From: Caballeronia peredens
Lineage (GTDB): Bacteria; Pseudomonadota; Gammaproteobacteria; Burkholderiales; Burkholderiaceae
Direction of reading: 5' to 3'
DNA length: 64,000 bases
NCBI GenBank assembly: GCA_001544595.2
Contig: FCOH02000014.1
Location: 1 to 64,000, forward strand
The notes beneath the pieces are model-generated. The model was not told where the DNA came from and searched no databases. It worked only from the letters and a program-made list of their open reading frames with translations. Positions 26,672 through 36,112 of the stretch are shown here, one piece after another (within the stretch, counting starts at the first letter, position 1; every line of letters begins with the position of its first letter). Both the position numbers and the translations under genes were made by a program.

Positions 26672-26906
26672 AGACGCGTCCCGAGCACGCTTTCTTTGAT
26701 ATGCGGTTGCGCGCGCCTATAGTTTCTGCGTCGGTTTTTGCGCGCCGGGCGGCCGGTTTGCGCATGGTTGCCGACCGTGCACCGCGTTTGCTTCAGGGTC
26801 ATCGACCGCGCCTCGCACGGAACGCTCGCGCGGGCTGCGAGTCTTCGCATAAGCGGGCGGCGGCGCAGCGCTCGCGGCTCACCGCCAACAGAGATGAGGA
26901 ACTGAC

Positions 26907-28490
26907 ATGAAGATCACCGGAGAAATGCTGATCGGCGCATCGGCCGTGCGGGGCACCGATGCCACGCTCCGCGCGTTCGACCCCGCCCGCAACGCCGATC
27001 TGGAACCCGCGTTCGGCGGCGGCGGCGCGGCGGAAGTGGCGCGCGCGTGCGAACTCGCCGACGCCGCCTTCGACGACTATCGTCACGCGCCGCTCGAAAC
27101 CCGCGCGCAGTTTCTGGAAGCGATCGCGGACAACATCATCGCGCTCGGCGACACACTGATCGAGCGCGCAATGGCCGAATCCGCGCTGCCGAAGGCGCGG
27201 CTCGAAGGCGAACGCGCGCGCACGGTCGGGCAATTGCGCCTGTTCGCGTCGCTCGTGCGCGAGGGCCGCTGGCTGTGCGCGACGCTCGATTCCGCGCAGC
27301 CGGATCGCAAACCGCTGCCGCGCTCCGACTTGCGTCTGCAAAAGATTCCGCTCGGCCCGGTCGTCGTGTTCGGCGCGAGCAATTTTCCGCTGGCGTTTTC
27401 GGTCGCGGGCGGCGATACGGCGTCGGCGCTCGCGGCGGGCTGTCCGGTTATCGTCAAGTCGCATCCGGCGCATCTCGGCACCTCCGAGCTCGTCGGGCGC
27501 GCGGTGCAGAAAGCCGTCGCCGACAGCGGCCTGCCCGAGGGCGTGTTTTCGCTGATCGTCGGGGCGGGCAACGCGATCGGCGAGGCGCTCGTCGCGCATC
27601 CCGCGGTCCAGGCGGTCGGCTTCACCGGCTCGCGGCGCGGCGGCCTCGCGCTGGTCGACATCGCGGCGAAGCGGCCGGTGCCGATTCCCGTTTTCGCCGA
27701 GATGAGCAGCGTCAATCCGGTCTTCGCGCTGCCGGGGGCGCTGGCGGCCCGCGGCGACACGCTGGCGTCGGGCTATATCGATTCGGTCACGCTCGGTGTC
27801 GGCCAGTTCTGTACGAATCCGGGCCTCGTGATCGGGCTGGAAGAGGCCGATCTCGACGATTTCATCGACAACGCCGCCGCCGCGCTCGAAAAGAAGGACG
27901 TGCAGACGATGCTCACGGCGGGCATCGCCTCGGCCTACGCCGACGGCGTCAGGCAGCGCGACGGCGCCGCGAAGCGCATCGCGACGGGCAAGAAAGGCGC
28001 AAAGGGCGAGACGTCCGGCGGCGCGCTGCCGGCGCTGTATCGCGTGAGCGCGGAGGAGTTTCTTGCGCGGCCGCAGCTGGCCGAGGAAATTTTCGGGCCG
28101 ACGTCGGTGATCGTCGTGTGTCGCGACGAGGACGAGATGATCGCGGTCGCGCGCAGTCTCGAAGGCCAGCTCACCGCGACGCTGCTGATGGAGCCGGACG
28201 ACGTCGAACTCGCGCGCCGTCTGCTGCCGGTGCTCGAACGCAAGGTCGGGCGAATTCTGGCGAACGGTTTTCCGACCGGCGTCGAAGTCTCCTACGCGAT
28301 GGTCCACGGCGGGCCCTATCCGGCGACGTCCGACAGCCGCTCGACGTCGGTCGGCGCGATGGCGATCGAGCGCTTCCTGCGGCCCGTGTGCTATCAGGAT
28401 TTGCCGGCTGCGCTGCTGCCGGAGGCGCTCGCGGACGACAATCCGCTGCTGCTGTGGCGGCTGCGGGACGGGCAACTGGGCCCGAACTGA
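26907..28490 (+). CDS. Alpha-ketoglutaric semialdehyde dehydrogenase (aldehyde dehydrogenase family)
   Basis: The 527-residue enzyme has ALDH landmarks: VVVFGASNFPLAFSVAGGDT, VGFTGSRRGG, catalytic Glu in FAEMSSVNPV and catalytic Cys in GVGQFCTNPGLVI. The FGASNFP and MSSVNP variants and the length above 500 residues are typical of the NAD(P)-dependent ketoglutarate semialdehyde dehydrogenases that end non-phosphorylating pentose or hexarate pathways. An SMP-30 type sugar lactonase follows 187 bp downstream on the same strand, which supports sugar-acid catabolism. AGGAA precedes the ATG. Confidence 0.85.
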   Translation: MKITGEMLIGASAVRGTDATLRAFDPARNADLEPAFGGGGAAEVARACELADAAFDDYRHAPLETRAQFLEAIADNIIALGDTLIERAMAESALPKARLEGERARTVGQLRLFASLVREGRWLCATLDSAQPDRKPLPRSDLRLQKIPLGPVVVFGASNFPLAFSVAGGDTASALAAGCPVIVKSHPAHLGTSELVGRAVQKAVADSGLPEGVFSLIVGAGNAIGEALVAHPAVQAVGFTGSRRGGLALVDIAAKRPVPIPVFAEMSSVNPVFALPGALAARGDTLASGYIDSVTLGVGQFCTNPGLVIGLEEADLDDFIDNAAAALEKKDVQTMLTAGIASAYADGVRQRDGAAKRIATGKKGAKGETSGGALPALYRVSAEEFLARPQLAEEIFGPTSVIVVCRDEDEMIAVARSLEGQLTATLLMEPDDVELARRLLPVLERKVGRILANGFPTGVEVSYAMVHGGPYPATSDSRSTSVGAMAIERFLRPVCYQDLPAALLPEALADDNPLLLWRLRDGQLGPN

Positions 28491-28570
28491 GCCGTCTGGG
28501 CGGTTATCCGTCCGGCGAATGAGCCGGGATTATTCTTTCCGGACATCGCTTCATTTCCTGCGCAACAACT

Positions 28571-28593
28571 GCCCGAGGTTTCCCGCCTCGGGC
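28571..28593. other. GC-rich hairpin between dehydrogenase and lactonase genes
   Basis: GCCCGAGG at 28571-28578 and CCTCGGGC at 28586-28593 form a perfect 8-bp stem with loop TTTCCCG, 85 bp before the lactonase ATG. No U-tract follows, so it may be an attenuating or mRNA-processing element rather than a terminator. Confidence 0.35.
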
Positions 28594-28677
28594 GGCCGCG
28601 CGAATTTTCGACGGCGTGCATCGAATCGATGCCGGCACGCCGCAGCACTGACTACCTTCATCGGAGACACAAAAAAC

Positions 28678-29616
28678 ATGACGAGCGACTCGCGCCGCTA
28701 TCCCGATCCCGCCGTACGCGTGCTCGACCCGCGCTTCAACGCGCTGCGCATCGCGGCGGCATCGGTGGAATGTCTGTATCAGGGCGCGCGCTGGTCCGAA
28801 GGGCCGGTCTGGTTCGGCGACGGCCGCTATCTGCTGTGGAGCGACATTCCGAACAACCGCATCCTGCGCTGGGATGAGGAAAGTGGCCAGGTGGGAGAAT
28901 TTCGCAAGCCATCGAACAACGCGAACGGCAACACGCGCGATCGTCAGGGACGGCTCGTGACCTGCGAGCATTTGACGCGGCGCGTGACGCGCACTGAATA
29001 CGACGGCGCCATCACCGTGCTCGCCGACAGCTACGGCGGCAAGCCGCTCAATTCGCCGAACGATGTCGTCGTGAAGTCCGACGGCTCGATCTGGTTCACG
29101 GATCCGAGCTTCGGCATCGACGGCTTCTACGAAGGCGAAAAGCGCGAGGCGCAACTGAAGCCGTGCGTGTATCGCGTCGATGGCCAGAGCGGCGAGATCA
29201 CCGTGATGATCGACGACTTCATCGGACCCAATGGTCTTGCGTTCTCACCGGACGAATCGGTGCTGTACGTGGTCGAGTCGCGCTCGGTGCCGCGCAAGAT
29301 CTTTGCGTTCGAAGTGCTCGACGGCGGCCGCAGGCTCGGCGAGCCGCGCCTCGTGATCGACGCGGGTCCGGGCACGCCCGACGGCTTTCGCGTGGATATC
29401 CACGGCAACCTGTGGTGCGGCTGGGGCATGGGCGACGCGGACCTCGACGGCGTGCGCGTCTTCACGCCGCAAGGCGAAGCGATCGGCCATATCGACCTGC
29501 CGGAGCGTTGCGCCAACGTGTGCTTCGGCGGACGGCATCGCAACCGGCTGTTCATGGCGGCGAGCCACGGGCTGTATGCGATCTACGTCAATACGCAGGG
29601 CGCGAGAGGCGGCTGA
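28678..29616 (+). CDS. SMP-30/gluconolactonase family sugar lactonase
   Basis: The 312-residue beta-propeller protein has the SMP-30 signatures ARWSEGPVWFGDGRYLLWSD, NSPNDVVVKSDGSIWFTDPS, GPNGLAFSPDESVLYVVES and PDGFRVDIHGNLW; the Glu, Asn and Asp in these bind a divalent metal. Such enzymes open aldonolactones such as L-arabinono- or gluconolactone. ATG 28678 follows GGAG by 11 bases. With the upstream semialdehyde dehydrogenase it probably serves a sugar-acid pathway whose other steps are outside the window. Confidence 0.9.
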   Translation: MTSDSRRYPDPAVRVLDPRFNALRIAAASVECLYQGARWSEGPVWFGDGRYLLWSDIPNNRILRWDEESGQVGEFRKPSNNANGNTRDRQGRLVTCEHLTRRVTRTEYDGAITVLADSYGGKPLNSPNDVVVKSDGSIWFTDPSFGIDGFYEGEKREAQLKPCVYRVDGQSGEITVMIDDFIGPNGLAFSPDESVLYVVESRSVPRKIFAFEVLDGGRRLGEPRLVIDAGPGTPDGFRVDIHGNLWCGWGMGDADLDGVRVFTPQGEAIGHIDLPERCANVCFGGRHRNRLFMAASHGLYAIYVNTQGARGG

Positions 29617-29640
29617 CGCCAACTGACGCCACTGCGGCGG

Positions 29641-30066
29641 CTAGGGTTTGCCGACCCGCTCCATGATGCGCTCGGGATGCGCGCTCGGCGCAAAGCCGTG
29701 GCGCGCATAGAGTCCGTGCGCGTCGGACGTGACGAGCATCATGCGGCGCAGCCCTTGCAGATCGGGATGCGCCATCACGCACTCGATCATCCATTTGCCG
29801 AGGCCGGCGCCCTGATGTTCGGGCAGCACGAAGACGTCGGCGAGATAGCCGAATGTGGTGCTGTCCGTGATCATGCGCGCATAGCCGATCTGCCGGCCGC
29901 GCAGAAAGAGCCCGAATGCGAGCGAATGGCGCGCGGCGCGCTCGACCTTCTCGCGCGCGACGCCCGGCGACCAGTACGCCACTTCGCTCAGATAGCGGTG
30001 CACGACATCGAAGTCGAATTCATCGATCTCCGTGCTCACGCGATACTCGTCTCGAATCCACTGCAT
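29641..30066 (-). CDS. GNAT family N-acetyltransferase
   Basis: The 141-residue protein has the GNAT core: strands ITDSTTFGYLADVFVLPEHQ, the acetyl-CoA loop QGAGLGKWM (Q/RxxGxG/A) and the terminal LVTSDAHGLYARHGF. The substrate is unknown. The stop is 25 bp from the convergent lactonase stop. Confidence 0.88.
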   Translation of the reverse strand: MQWIRDEYRVSTEIDEFDFDVVHRYLSEVAYWSPGVAREKVERAARHSLAFGLFLRGRQIGYARMITDSTTFGYLADVFVLPEHQGAGLGKWMIECVMAHPDLQGLRRMMLVTSDAHGLYARHGFAPSAHPERIMERVGKP

Positions 30067-30143
30067 CGTGCCGCTCCCAGGCCGTCATGAAGCGCCGAGC
30101 ATAAGCGATCGATGCGCGGCGCTCCATGCACACTTCGCGCCTG

Positions 30144-30743
30144 TCAGTGCACGTTGTAGACGCGTCCGGTTTCCGCGCCTTCGACGCTGCGGCTGTACGC
30201 CAGCGCCACGCGCGCGCCGCTCGCCGCCTCGAATCCGCGAAAGTACGGGCCGAAGCTCTCGCGCGCTTCTTCGAGCATGGTCGGGCTGATCACGTTGATA
30301 CGCAGGCCGCGCGGCAGCTCGATCGCGGCGCCGCGCACGAAGCCTTCGATCGCGCCGTTGACCGCCGCCGCGCTCGCGCCCTGCCGGATCGGCGCCGCGC
30401 CGACGATGCCGCTCGTCAGTGTGAACGAACCGCCGTCGTTGAGATAATCGCGCGCGGTGAGGACGAGATTGACCTGACCCATCAGCTTGTCGTCGAGGCC
30501 GATTCGGAACTGCTCCGGCGTCATTTTCACGAGCTCGCCGAAATGCACGTGGCCCGCCGTCGCGACGATCGCATCGACGCGGCCGATCTCGCCGAACAGC
30601 TTTTTGATGCTGTCGAGATCGCGCAGATCGACGCGATGCGCGCCACGCGTCGCGCCGATCTCGATGACTTCGTGGCGGAGTTTCAGTTCGGCGCAGACCG
30701 CCTGGCCGACCGTACCGGTCGCACCGATGACAGCGATTTTCAT
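30144..30743 (-). CDS. Short-chain dehydrogenase/reductase
   Basis: The 199-residue protein has an N-terminal NAD(P) motif IGATGTVGQAV (GxxGxxG), a NAG-like TAGHVHF and an ITSGI-like segment LTSGIVGAAPIRQGASAAAV. The usual catalytic Tyr of YxxxK is not seen: the position reads ASAAAVNGAIEG, a feature of a small SDR subgroup that lacks the tyrosine. Such members may be atypical reductases or binding proteins. ATG 30743 chosen for the beta-strand start MKIAVIGATG. Confidence 0.85.
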   Translation of the reverse strand: MKIAVIGATGTVGQAVCAELKLRHEVIEIGATRGAHRVDLRDLDSIKKLFGEIGRVDAIVATAGHVHFGELVKMTPEQFRIGLDDKLMGQVNLVLTARDYLNDGGSFTLTSGIVGAAPIRQGASAAAVNGAIEGFVRGAAIELPRGLRINVISPTMLEEARESFGPYFRGFEAASGARVALAYSRSVEGAETGRVYNVH

Positions 30744-30853
30744 GATGGGCTCGCAAGCGTTGAGTTGAGGAACGGCCTTGCATTGTGCGAGCCTGCGGGC
30801 GCAAAAGAAAGGCACGCCCGCTTCAAGGATTGCAAACCGCGGGTTTCGAATGA

Positions 30854-31306
30854 TCAGTGCGACGCGGGGCGGCCGGGCATCGGCGAGAGGAGGTAAAGCG
30901 CCGCCGCCAGCTTGCAGACGAGCGCAGCGCCGCATACGAGGGCGCCTGCGGGAAACGTGTGCCATTGCATTGCGATGGTCGGCGCAACGAGCGCAACCGA
31001 CACGAAGCCGAGCGCCACAGTCAGCCAGCGCGCCCATTGCAGACGCGACGCGACGCACACATAGAGCAGCCCGATCAGCACGCGGGAGACGATCGACGCG
31101 GCGACCGGATGACTCGATGCATCGCCAGGAAGGCCGATCGCAAGCATCAGCGCAAATTCGGCCCACGAAAGCGCGTAGGCGGCGCCGAGGCAGGCGAGGG
31201 CGGAAGTAAAGCGCTGCTCCGGCGCAACCGATGGCTGTGCGGCACGGAATTCCTTCAGTTCCTCGGTGTCGCTCGAATAGGCGTCGTATGCATGAATCGT
31301 AGTCAT
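30854..31306 (-). CDS. Hypothetical four-helix inner-membrane protein
   Basis: The 150-residue protein has a hydrophilic first 33 residues and then four hydrophobic segments (about 34-58, 67-84, 90-110, 118-140). I do not recognise a family; the overall look is of small DoxX- or DUF-type membrane proteins. It is divergent to the small acidic protein at 31498. Confidence 0.7.
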   Translation of the reverse strand: MTTIHAYDAYSSDTEELKEFRAAQPSVAPEQRFTSALACLGAAYALSWAEFALMLAIGLPGDASSHPVAASIVSRVLIGLLYVCVASRLQWARWLTVALGFVSVALVAPTIAMQWHTFPAGALVCGAALVCKLAAALYLLSPMPGRPASH

Positions 31307-31365
31307 CTGGCCTTCCCCTTTTCGTCGTGATCTTGTCGTGATCTTGTATGGCCGCGCGTTTTTAA

Positions 31366-31650
<285 letters not shown>

Positions 31651-31688
31651 GCACGTCAGCCTCGCTGCATCCAAAAGAGAGAGCCCAC

Positions 31689-31716
31689 AGAGCCGCGCCG
31701 GACACGCGGCTCTTTT
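31689..31716. terminator. Rho-independent terminator
   Basis: GAGCCGCG at 31690-31697 and CGCGGCTC at 31705-31712 form a perfect stem (extended by an A-U pair) followed by TTTT. It ends the small acidic gene and lies just past the stop of the leftward gene at 31721, so it may serve both. Confidence 0.85.
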
Positions 31717-31720
31717 CACG

Positions 31721-32326
31721 TCACTTGCGTTCGAGTTCGAACAGTCGCGAAGGACGCAGATGATTCAGCGCAAAGTGCTTGCGTCCGCGCAAGGTGTGCC
31801 CGTGCGCATCGCGTCCTTCGAAACGCACCTTTTCTTCGACTTCAGGCACCGTCGGCGCGACCATGCCGCGGTCGATCAATCGATATCCGCGTTCGAGCGC
31901 GAGCAACACGCCGTTGCGCGCGGGACGGCTGTCGAAACCGCCGAGGCCGTCGCCGGGCTCGGGCACGTAGTTCACGCGCGTTGCATTCGAGTTGATGACC
32001 GAGTCCGGGTCGCGCGCGCGCATTTCGGCTTCGCGCCGCGCGTGGATGCTCTTCGCGTCGGCATCGACGGTGTCGTCGGGGCCGTCGTCGTTGACGACAT
32101 CCACGCCGCGCGGCGGCTTCTCGTAGAGGCCTTGCGGACCGATGTGCATGCCGTCCTTCGTCGTCTCGGTTCTGACGTTCGCGCCCGCTTGCGCCACGCC
32201 GCCCGCTGCCGCCTGGGCGTCGCTCATCTTGATGTGCGCGGTCTCGGCTGCCGGTGTCTTGACGGGACTCTCGGCGGCGCGATCCGTCTGTTTGTCCTGC
32301 GGCTCGTTGCCTTCAGCGTTGTTCAT
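31721..32326 (-). CDS. Hypothetical hydrophilic protein
   Basis: The 201-residue protein has no signal peptide or membrane segment. Its first 110 residues are rich in Ala, Asp, Glu and Lys and look disordered; the C-terminal half (NYVPEPGDGLGGFDSRPARN onward, ending LRPSRLFELERK) looks more ordered. No family recognised. It sits among other small stress-type hydrophilic proteins. Confidence 0.7.
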   Translation of the reverse strand: MNNAEGNEPQDKQTDRAAESPVKTPAAETAHIKMSDAQAAAGGVAQAGANVRTETTKDGMHIGPQGLYEKPPRGVDVVNDDGPDDTVDADAKSIHARREAEMRARDPDSVINSNATRVNYVPEPGDGLGGFDSRPARNGVLLALERGYRLIDRGMVAPTVPEVEEKVRFEGRDAHGHTLRGRKHFALNHLRPSRLFELERK

Positions 32327-32610
32327 TGATTGCTCCGGTTAGACCTGAACTGACCAATCGCTCACGCAAGAGTCGTTCCGGTTATTTGGCGACGGAACTG
32401 CGACCCTTGCTGCAGGGCGTCTTCATCGATGCGCGAAAATTTCGGGCTTTTTTTTCAACCCCAAGCCTATTTCCTGCAAGTATTATTTGGAACCTGTCGA
32501 CGACAAAGCGCAACACGCGAAGCGTGTGCAATCAGGAGGGCGCGTTTCACAAGTCGTCGAACAAGAGCAAAGCCATTCGAACGAGCAGGGCACTTTCACA
32601 CGGGTGACTC

Positions 32611-32844
32611 ATGCAACACGATGCAGCCTTTTCACATCGAGGCTACCTTCTAAACTGCGCGCCCGCCCGGGCCGGAGATGGCAGCTACCAGCCGTATGTG
32701 GTGATCTCGAGATCGAGCGACGGCGAGCTCGTCGCGAACCGCTTCTTCCCGTCGGACCTGCGCTTCCGCGAAGAGGAAGAAGCCATCGCACACGCACGCG
32801 ACTGGGCCGTGCGCTGGATCGACGCAAGTAACGTAACGGTGTGA
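32611..32844 (+). CDS. Small hypothetical protein
   Basis: Seventy-seven residues, with a compact core YLLNCAPARAGDGSYQPYVV and FREEEEAIAHARDWAVRWID that reads as a beta-beta-alpha fold. It resembles small conserved Burkholderiaceae proteins, but I cannot name a family. The 284 bp upstream hold no other gene that I can support. Confidence 0.65.
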   Translation: MQHDAAFSHRGYLLNCAPARAGDGSYQPYVVISRSSDGELVANRFFPSDLRFREEEEAIAHARDWAVRWIDASNVTV

Positions 32845-32974
32845 CGACGTTCGCGTAACACGCGGGTACGGGCGTAACGGCGAGGCGCGCGGCAGGCTCG
32901 CGCAAAACCGGTTAGGCTTGATGATTCATCCGCCGTGTGCGCACGGCGGCCGCTTATTCCGAATCGTTCCCGCC

Positions 32975-33967
32975 ATGCAGAACACGCCTGAGTTCGGCAC
33001 CCCATCGCCGCTCGAACCCGCTCACGACATCACCCGCGACACTCCGCAGGAATGGGGTCTGGCGCGCATCGTCGCGGACCTGCGCCAGTCGCGCGAAGAA
33101 CTGCATCGCACGCGTCATCCGCTCGGCATACGAGAGTTGCCGTCGCGCGAAGCGATCGTGAAGATCGTCAACGGCCTGCGCTCCGCGCTCTTTCCGACCC
33201 ATTACGGCGCGCCCGATCTGACCGACGAAAGCGTCGACTATTACGTCGGCCAGACGCTCGAGAGCACCTTGCGTCTGCTGCACGAGCAGATCCGCCGCGC
33301 GTTGCGTTTTCTGCCCGAGCATCGCGACACGAGCGAAGCCGATGTCAGCGCGCGCGCCTTTGCGATCGCACGCGAATTCGGCGCGCAACTGCCGGAGATC
33401 CGCGCGCTGCTGGTAAGCGATATCCAGGCCGCATTCAGCGGCGACCCTGCCGCGCAGCACGTCACCGAAATCCTGCTGTGCTATCCCGGCATCTGGGCGA
33501 TGACGCATCATCGTCTCGCGCATGCATTGCACAAGCTCGGCGTGCCGTTGCTCGCGCGCTTCATCAACGAGATCGCGCATTCGCTGACGGGCATCGACAT
33601 TCATCCGGGCGCGACCATCGGGCCGAGCTTTTTCATCGATCACGGCACGGGCGTGGTGATCGGCGAGACGGCGGTCATCGGGCAGCACGTGCGCGTCTAT
33701 CAGGCCGTGACGCTCGGCGCGAAGAGCTTTCCTTCGACGAGCGACGGCGCGCTCGTGAAGGGCAACGCGCGGCATCCTATCGTCGAGGATGATGTCGTGA
33801 TCTACGCGGGCGCGACGATCCTCGGCCGCGTGACCATCGGCCGGGGCTCGGTCATCGGCGGCAATGTATGGCTCACGCACAGCGTGCCGCCGGGCAGCAA
33901 CGTGTCGCAGGGCAAGGTGCGCGAGGGCAGCGGCGCGGATTCGCCGGGCAACGCATTCGGCGCGTGA
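32975..33967 (+). CDS. Serine O-acetyltransferase (EpsC/CysE-like)
   Basis: The 330-residue protein has an extended helical N-terminal half and a C-terminal left-handed beta-helix with hexapeptide repeats: HPGATIGPSFFIDHGTGVVI, GETAVIGQHVRVYQAVTLGA, VIYAGATILGRVTIGRGSVI. The catalytic His of DIHPGA and of FIDHGTG are present. It makes O-acetylserine for cysteine synthesis. The length fits the long EpsC-type branch rather than the 270-residue CysE of enterobacteria. Confidence 0.9.
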   Translation: MQNTPEFGTPSPLEPAHDITRDTPQEWGLARIVADLRQSREELHRTRHPLGIRELPSREAIVKIVNGLRSALFPTHYGAPDLTDESVDYYVGQTLESTLRLLHEQIRRALRFLPEHRDTSEADVSARAFAIAREFGAQLPEIRALLVSDIQAAFSGDPAAQHVTEILLCYPGIWAMTHHRLAHALHKLGVPLLARFINEIAHSLTGIDIHPGATIGPSFFIDHGTGVVIGETAVIGQHVRVYQAVTLGAKSFPSTSDGALVKGNARHPIVEDDVVIYAGATILGRVTIGRGSVIGGNVWLTHSVPPGSNVSQGKVREGSGADSPGNAFGA

Positions 33968-33988
33968 GGGACGAACGTGGCAAACGAA

Positions 33989-34017
33989 GAAAGGGCGGAA
34001 GACTGCAACGCCCTTTC
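33989..34017. terminator. Bidirectional hairpin terminator
   Basis: GAAAGGGCG at 33989-33997 and CGCCCTTTC at 34009-34017 form a perfect 9-bp stem between the convergent acetyltransferase and folE genes. The A-rich and T-rich stem ends provide short U-tracts in both directions. Confidence 0.8.
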
Positions 34018-34031
34018 TGTTCGTGCGCTCT

Positions 34032-34682
34032 TTAGGTATTCGACACGCTGAACGCGTTCGAATTGCCGACGATGGCGAGAAACTCGCGACGCGTCGACGG
34101 ATCGTCGCGGAACGAACCGAGCATGCGCGAGGTGACCATCGCGACGCCCGCCTTGTGCACGCCGCGCGTCGACATGCATTGATGCGCGGCTTCGAGAATC
34201 ACGCCGACGCCGATCGGCTGCAACACTTCGTTCAGCGTGTCCGCGATCTGCGCGGTCATCTTTTCCTGAATCTGTAGTCGCTTGGCGAAGGCATCGACGA
34301 GACGTGCGAGCTTCGAAATGCCGACGACGCGCTTGTTCGGCAGATACGCGACGTGCGCGCGGCCGATGATCGGCACCATGTGATGCTCGCAATAGCTCTC
34401 GAAGCGAATGTCCTTCAGGACGATCATCTCGTCGTAGCCTTGCACTTCGGAAAACGTGCGCGCGAGGATATCGTGCGGATTTTGCGTATAGCCCGCGAAA
34501 AATTCCTCATACGCGCGCACGACGCGGGCGGGCGTATCGAGCAGGCCTTCGCGACCCGGATCGTCCCCGGCCCAGCGCAACAAAACGCGTACGGCGGCTT
34601 CGGCTTCCTCGCGGGTCGGACGATCGGCTTCGTCAGCAGGAATGTCCGAGCCTGAAAGATGGTTTTTGCGCGGGGCGCTCAT
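34032..34682 (-). CDS. folE: GTP cyclohydrolase I
   Basis: The 216-residue enzyme has the zinc ligands of the CEHHMVP motif and of QCMSTRGV, together with [20 protein letters not shown]. It opens the GTP ring to dihydroneopterin triphosphate, the first step of folate and pterin synthesis. Length and N-terminus match the bacterial type IA enzymes. It is convergent to the serine acetyltransferase. Confidence 0.95.
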   Translation of the reverse strand: MSAPRKNHLSGSDIPADEADRPTREEAEAAVRVLLRWAGDDPGREGLLDTPARVVRAYEEFFAGYTQNPHDILARTFSEVQGYDEMIVLKDIRFESYCEHHMVPIIGRAHVAYLPNKRVVGISKLARLVDAFAKRLQIQEKMTAQIADTLNEVLQPIGVGVILEAAHQCMSTRGVHKAGVAMVTSRMLGSFRDDPSTRREFLAIVGNSNAFSVSNT

Positions 34683-34763
34683 TGAAAGCTCCTGTCAGTC
34701 GAGTGCGATCAGTGTAATTCGCACCGCGCCATTGTTTCATGTTTCGGAAGGCCGCTATGCGTG

Positions 34764-34967
34764 TCAGGTCTTTCCGCCTCCGTCGATGCCCGAACCGGTG
34801 CGCCACACCCGCTTGCCTTCTTCCGACAACTGGCCGCTGCTGTGCTCCTTGTCCGGTTCGGTGCCGGGCTGGGCCATGGACCCGCCCGGCTGTTCCTGCG
34901 CTGGCTGCTGCTTGCCCTTGCGCTGTGCGATGCGCTCTTCCTGCGAACGTCCGGCGTAGTTGCTCAT
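34764..34967 (-). CDS. Small hydrophilic protein
   Basis: Sixty-seven residues, lysine-, glutamine- and glycine-rich with no hydrophobic segment (SQEERIAQRKGKQQPAQEQP). It looks intrinsically disordered and resembles small stress-type proteins. An AAGGAGAAG-type ribosome site lies directly before the ATG. Function unknown. Confidence 0.65.
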   Translation of the reverse strand: MSNYAGRSQEERIAQRKGKQQPAQEQPGGSMAQPGTEPDKEHSSGQLSEEGKRVWRTGSGIDGGGKT

Positions 34968-35039
34968 GTCGCTTCTCCTTTCGAATGATGCGATGAAAGG
35001 CGCGCAAGCCGCGTTCCACCCGGACGATTCAGCGCGTGC

Positions 35040-35492
35040 TCAGGCCGGCGTGTGTTCGACGCCGCCGAGCACCATCCACGTCACGCCGAATGTGTCGGTG
35101 ACCATGCCGAAGCGCTTGGCGAAGAACGTTTGCGTCATCGGCATCTGCACCTGGCCGCCGTTCGAGAGCGCCTTGAAGTATTTTTCCGCCTGCTGTTCGT
35201 CGCTGGCCGTGAGCGAGAGCGACACGCCCTTGAATTCAGGCTTGCCGCTGCACATGCCGTCGGAGGCCATCAGCATGGAATCGCCAACGGTGAAGGCCGC
35301 GTGCATGATCTTTTCTTCCGATCCGGGCGGTATGCCGCAGCCGCTCGCCGTTTCGCTGGCCTTGCTTTTTTCGGCCTCGGGGTTTTCCTTGTAGCGCATC
35401 ATCATGACGACCTGCGCGCCGAGATGCTCCCGGTAGAACGTGATCGCCTCTTCACAGCGGCCTTCGAAAAACAGATAGGGTTGCACTTGCAT
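35040..35492 (-). CDS. VOC/PhnB-like glyoxalase-fold protein
   Basis: The 150-residue protein begins QVQPYLFFEGRCEEAITFYR and contains MHAAFTVGDSMLMASD and FGMVTDTFGVTWMV, the pattern of PhnB-like (3-demethylubiquinone-type) VOC proteins. Catalytic role uncertain. It is 14 bp from the SnoaL-like gene upstream, so the two probably form one unit. Confidence 0.85.
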   Translation of the reverse strand: MQVQPYLFFEGRCEEAITFYREHLGAQVVMMMRYKENPEAEKSKASETASGCGIPPGSEEKIMHAAFTVGDSMLMASDGMCSGKPEFKGVSLSLTASDEQQAEKYFKALSNGGQVQMPMTQTFFAKRFGMVTDTFGVTWMVLGGVEHTPA

Positions 35493-35506
35493 GTCTGCTC
35501 CTTGCG

Positions 35507-35938
35507 TTATGACTTGTCGTCAGGGTCCATATCCATCATGAGCGGCACCGATGCGTGTTCATGCACGACACGCCAGTCGCCGTCGATCTTCCTGAAACAC
35601 ACGGTGGCGCGCACGATGTCCTCCTGTTCGCCCACGGCGACATGGTTGACGGAGTGCGCATATGCCAGATCGCCGCTCGCGGCGACTTCCACTTCCCGCA
35701 TCTCGAACGTAAGCGGGCCCTTCATGCTGTCGAACCAGCGTTGCCAGTTCTCGCGATAGTGCGCGAGGCCCGCGACCGATGCGGGCGGCACGACGTCGAA
35801 CACGATCACGTCCTGCGCGTAATGGCTCACCAGTGCTTCGACGTCTTTCGCGAGTACGGCTTGCCGCCACGCCTCGATCAGTTCGCGGATGCGCGCGACA
35901 TCTTCCCTCGATTGCGCACGATCGTTCGGCTCGGACAT
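35507..35938 (-). CDS. SnoaL-like/ketosteroid-isomerase-fold protein
   Basis: The 143-residue protein has a cone-shaped NTF2-like fold: RELIEAWRQAVLAKDVEALV, HYAQDVIVFDVVPP and FRKIDGDWRVVHEHASVPL. ATG 35938 is chosen for the family-like length and an upstream AAGGAG. It is upstream of the PhnB-like gene and divergent to a TetR regulator whose palindromic site lies between them, so TetR control is likely. Confidence 0.85.
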   Translation of the reverse strand: MSEPNDRAQSREDVARIRELIEAWRQAVLAKDVEALVSHYAQDVIVFDVVPPASVAGLAHYRENWQRWFDSMKGPLTFEMREVEVAASGDLAYAHSVNHVAVGEQEDIVRATVCFRKIDGDWRVVHEHASVPLMMDMDPDDKS

Positions 35939-36041
35939 GTCTGCCTCCTTCGGTTGGTGGCGCACTGCACGCACTTCATACGATGCCGCCGCGTCGTGAC
36001 AAAGCAACGGCAAGCCCCGATGCAGAACTATTTTTCGCGTT

Positions 36042-36085
36042 GTGTACACCGTCCACAAAAGTAGCAGAGATAATGGACAGTGTCC
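36042..36085. promoter_or_regulatory. Candidate TetR operator region
   Basis: Two dyads lie between the divergent SnoaL-like and TetR genes: GTGTACAC at 36042-36049, followed by CGTCCACA, and the perfect palindrome GGACAGTGTCC at 36075-36085. The shared TGTCCACA/CGTCCACA half-sites suggest a repeated operator. The second palindrome covers a GTG at 36080 that could be read as the regulator start, which favours the later ATG at 36113. Confidence 0.55.
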
Positions 36086-36112
36086 ACATTTGGCAAACCC
36101 GACGAATCAAAA

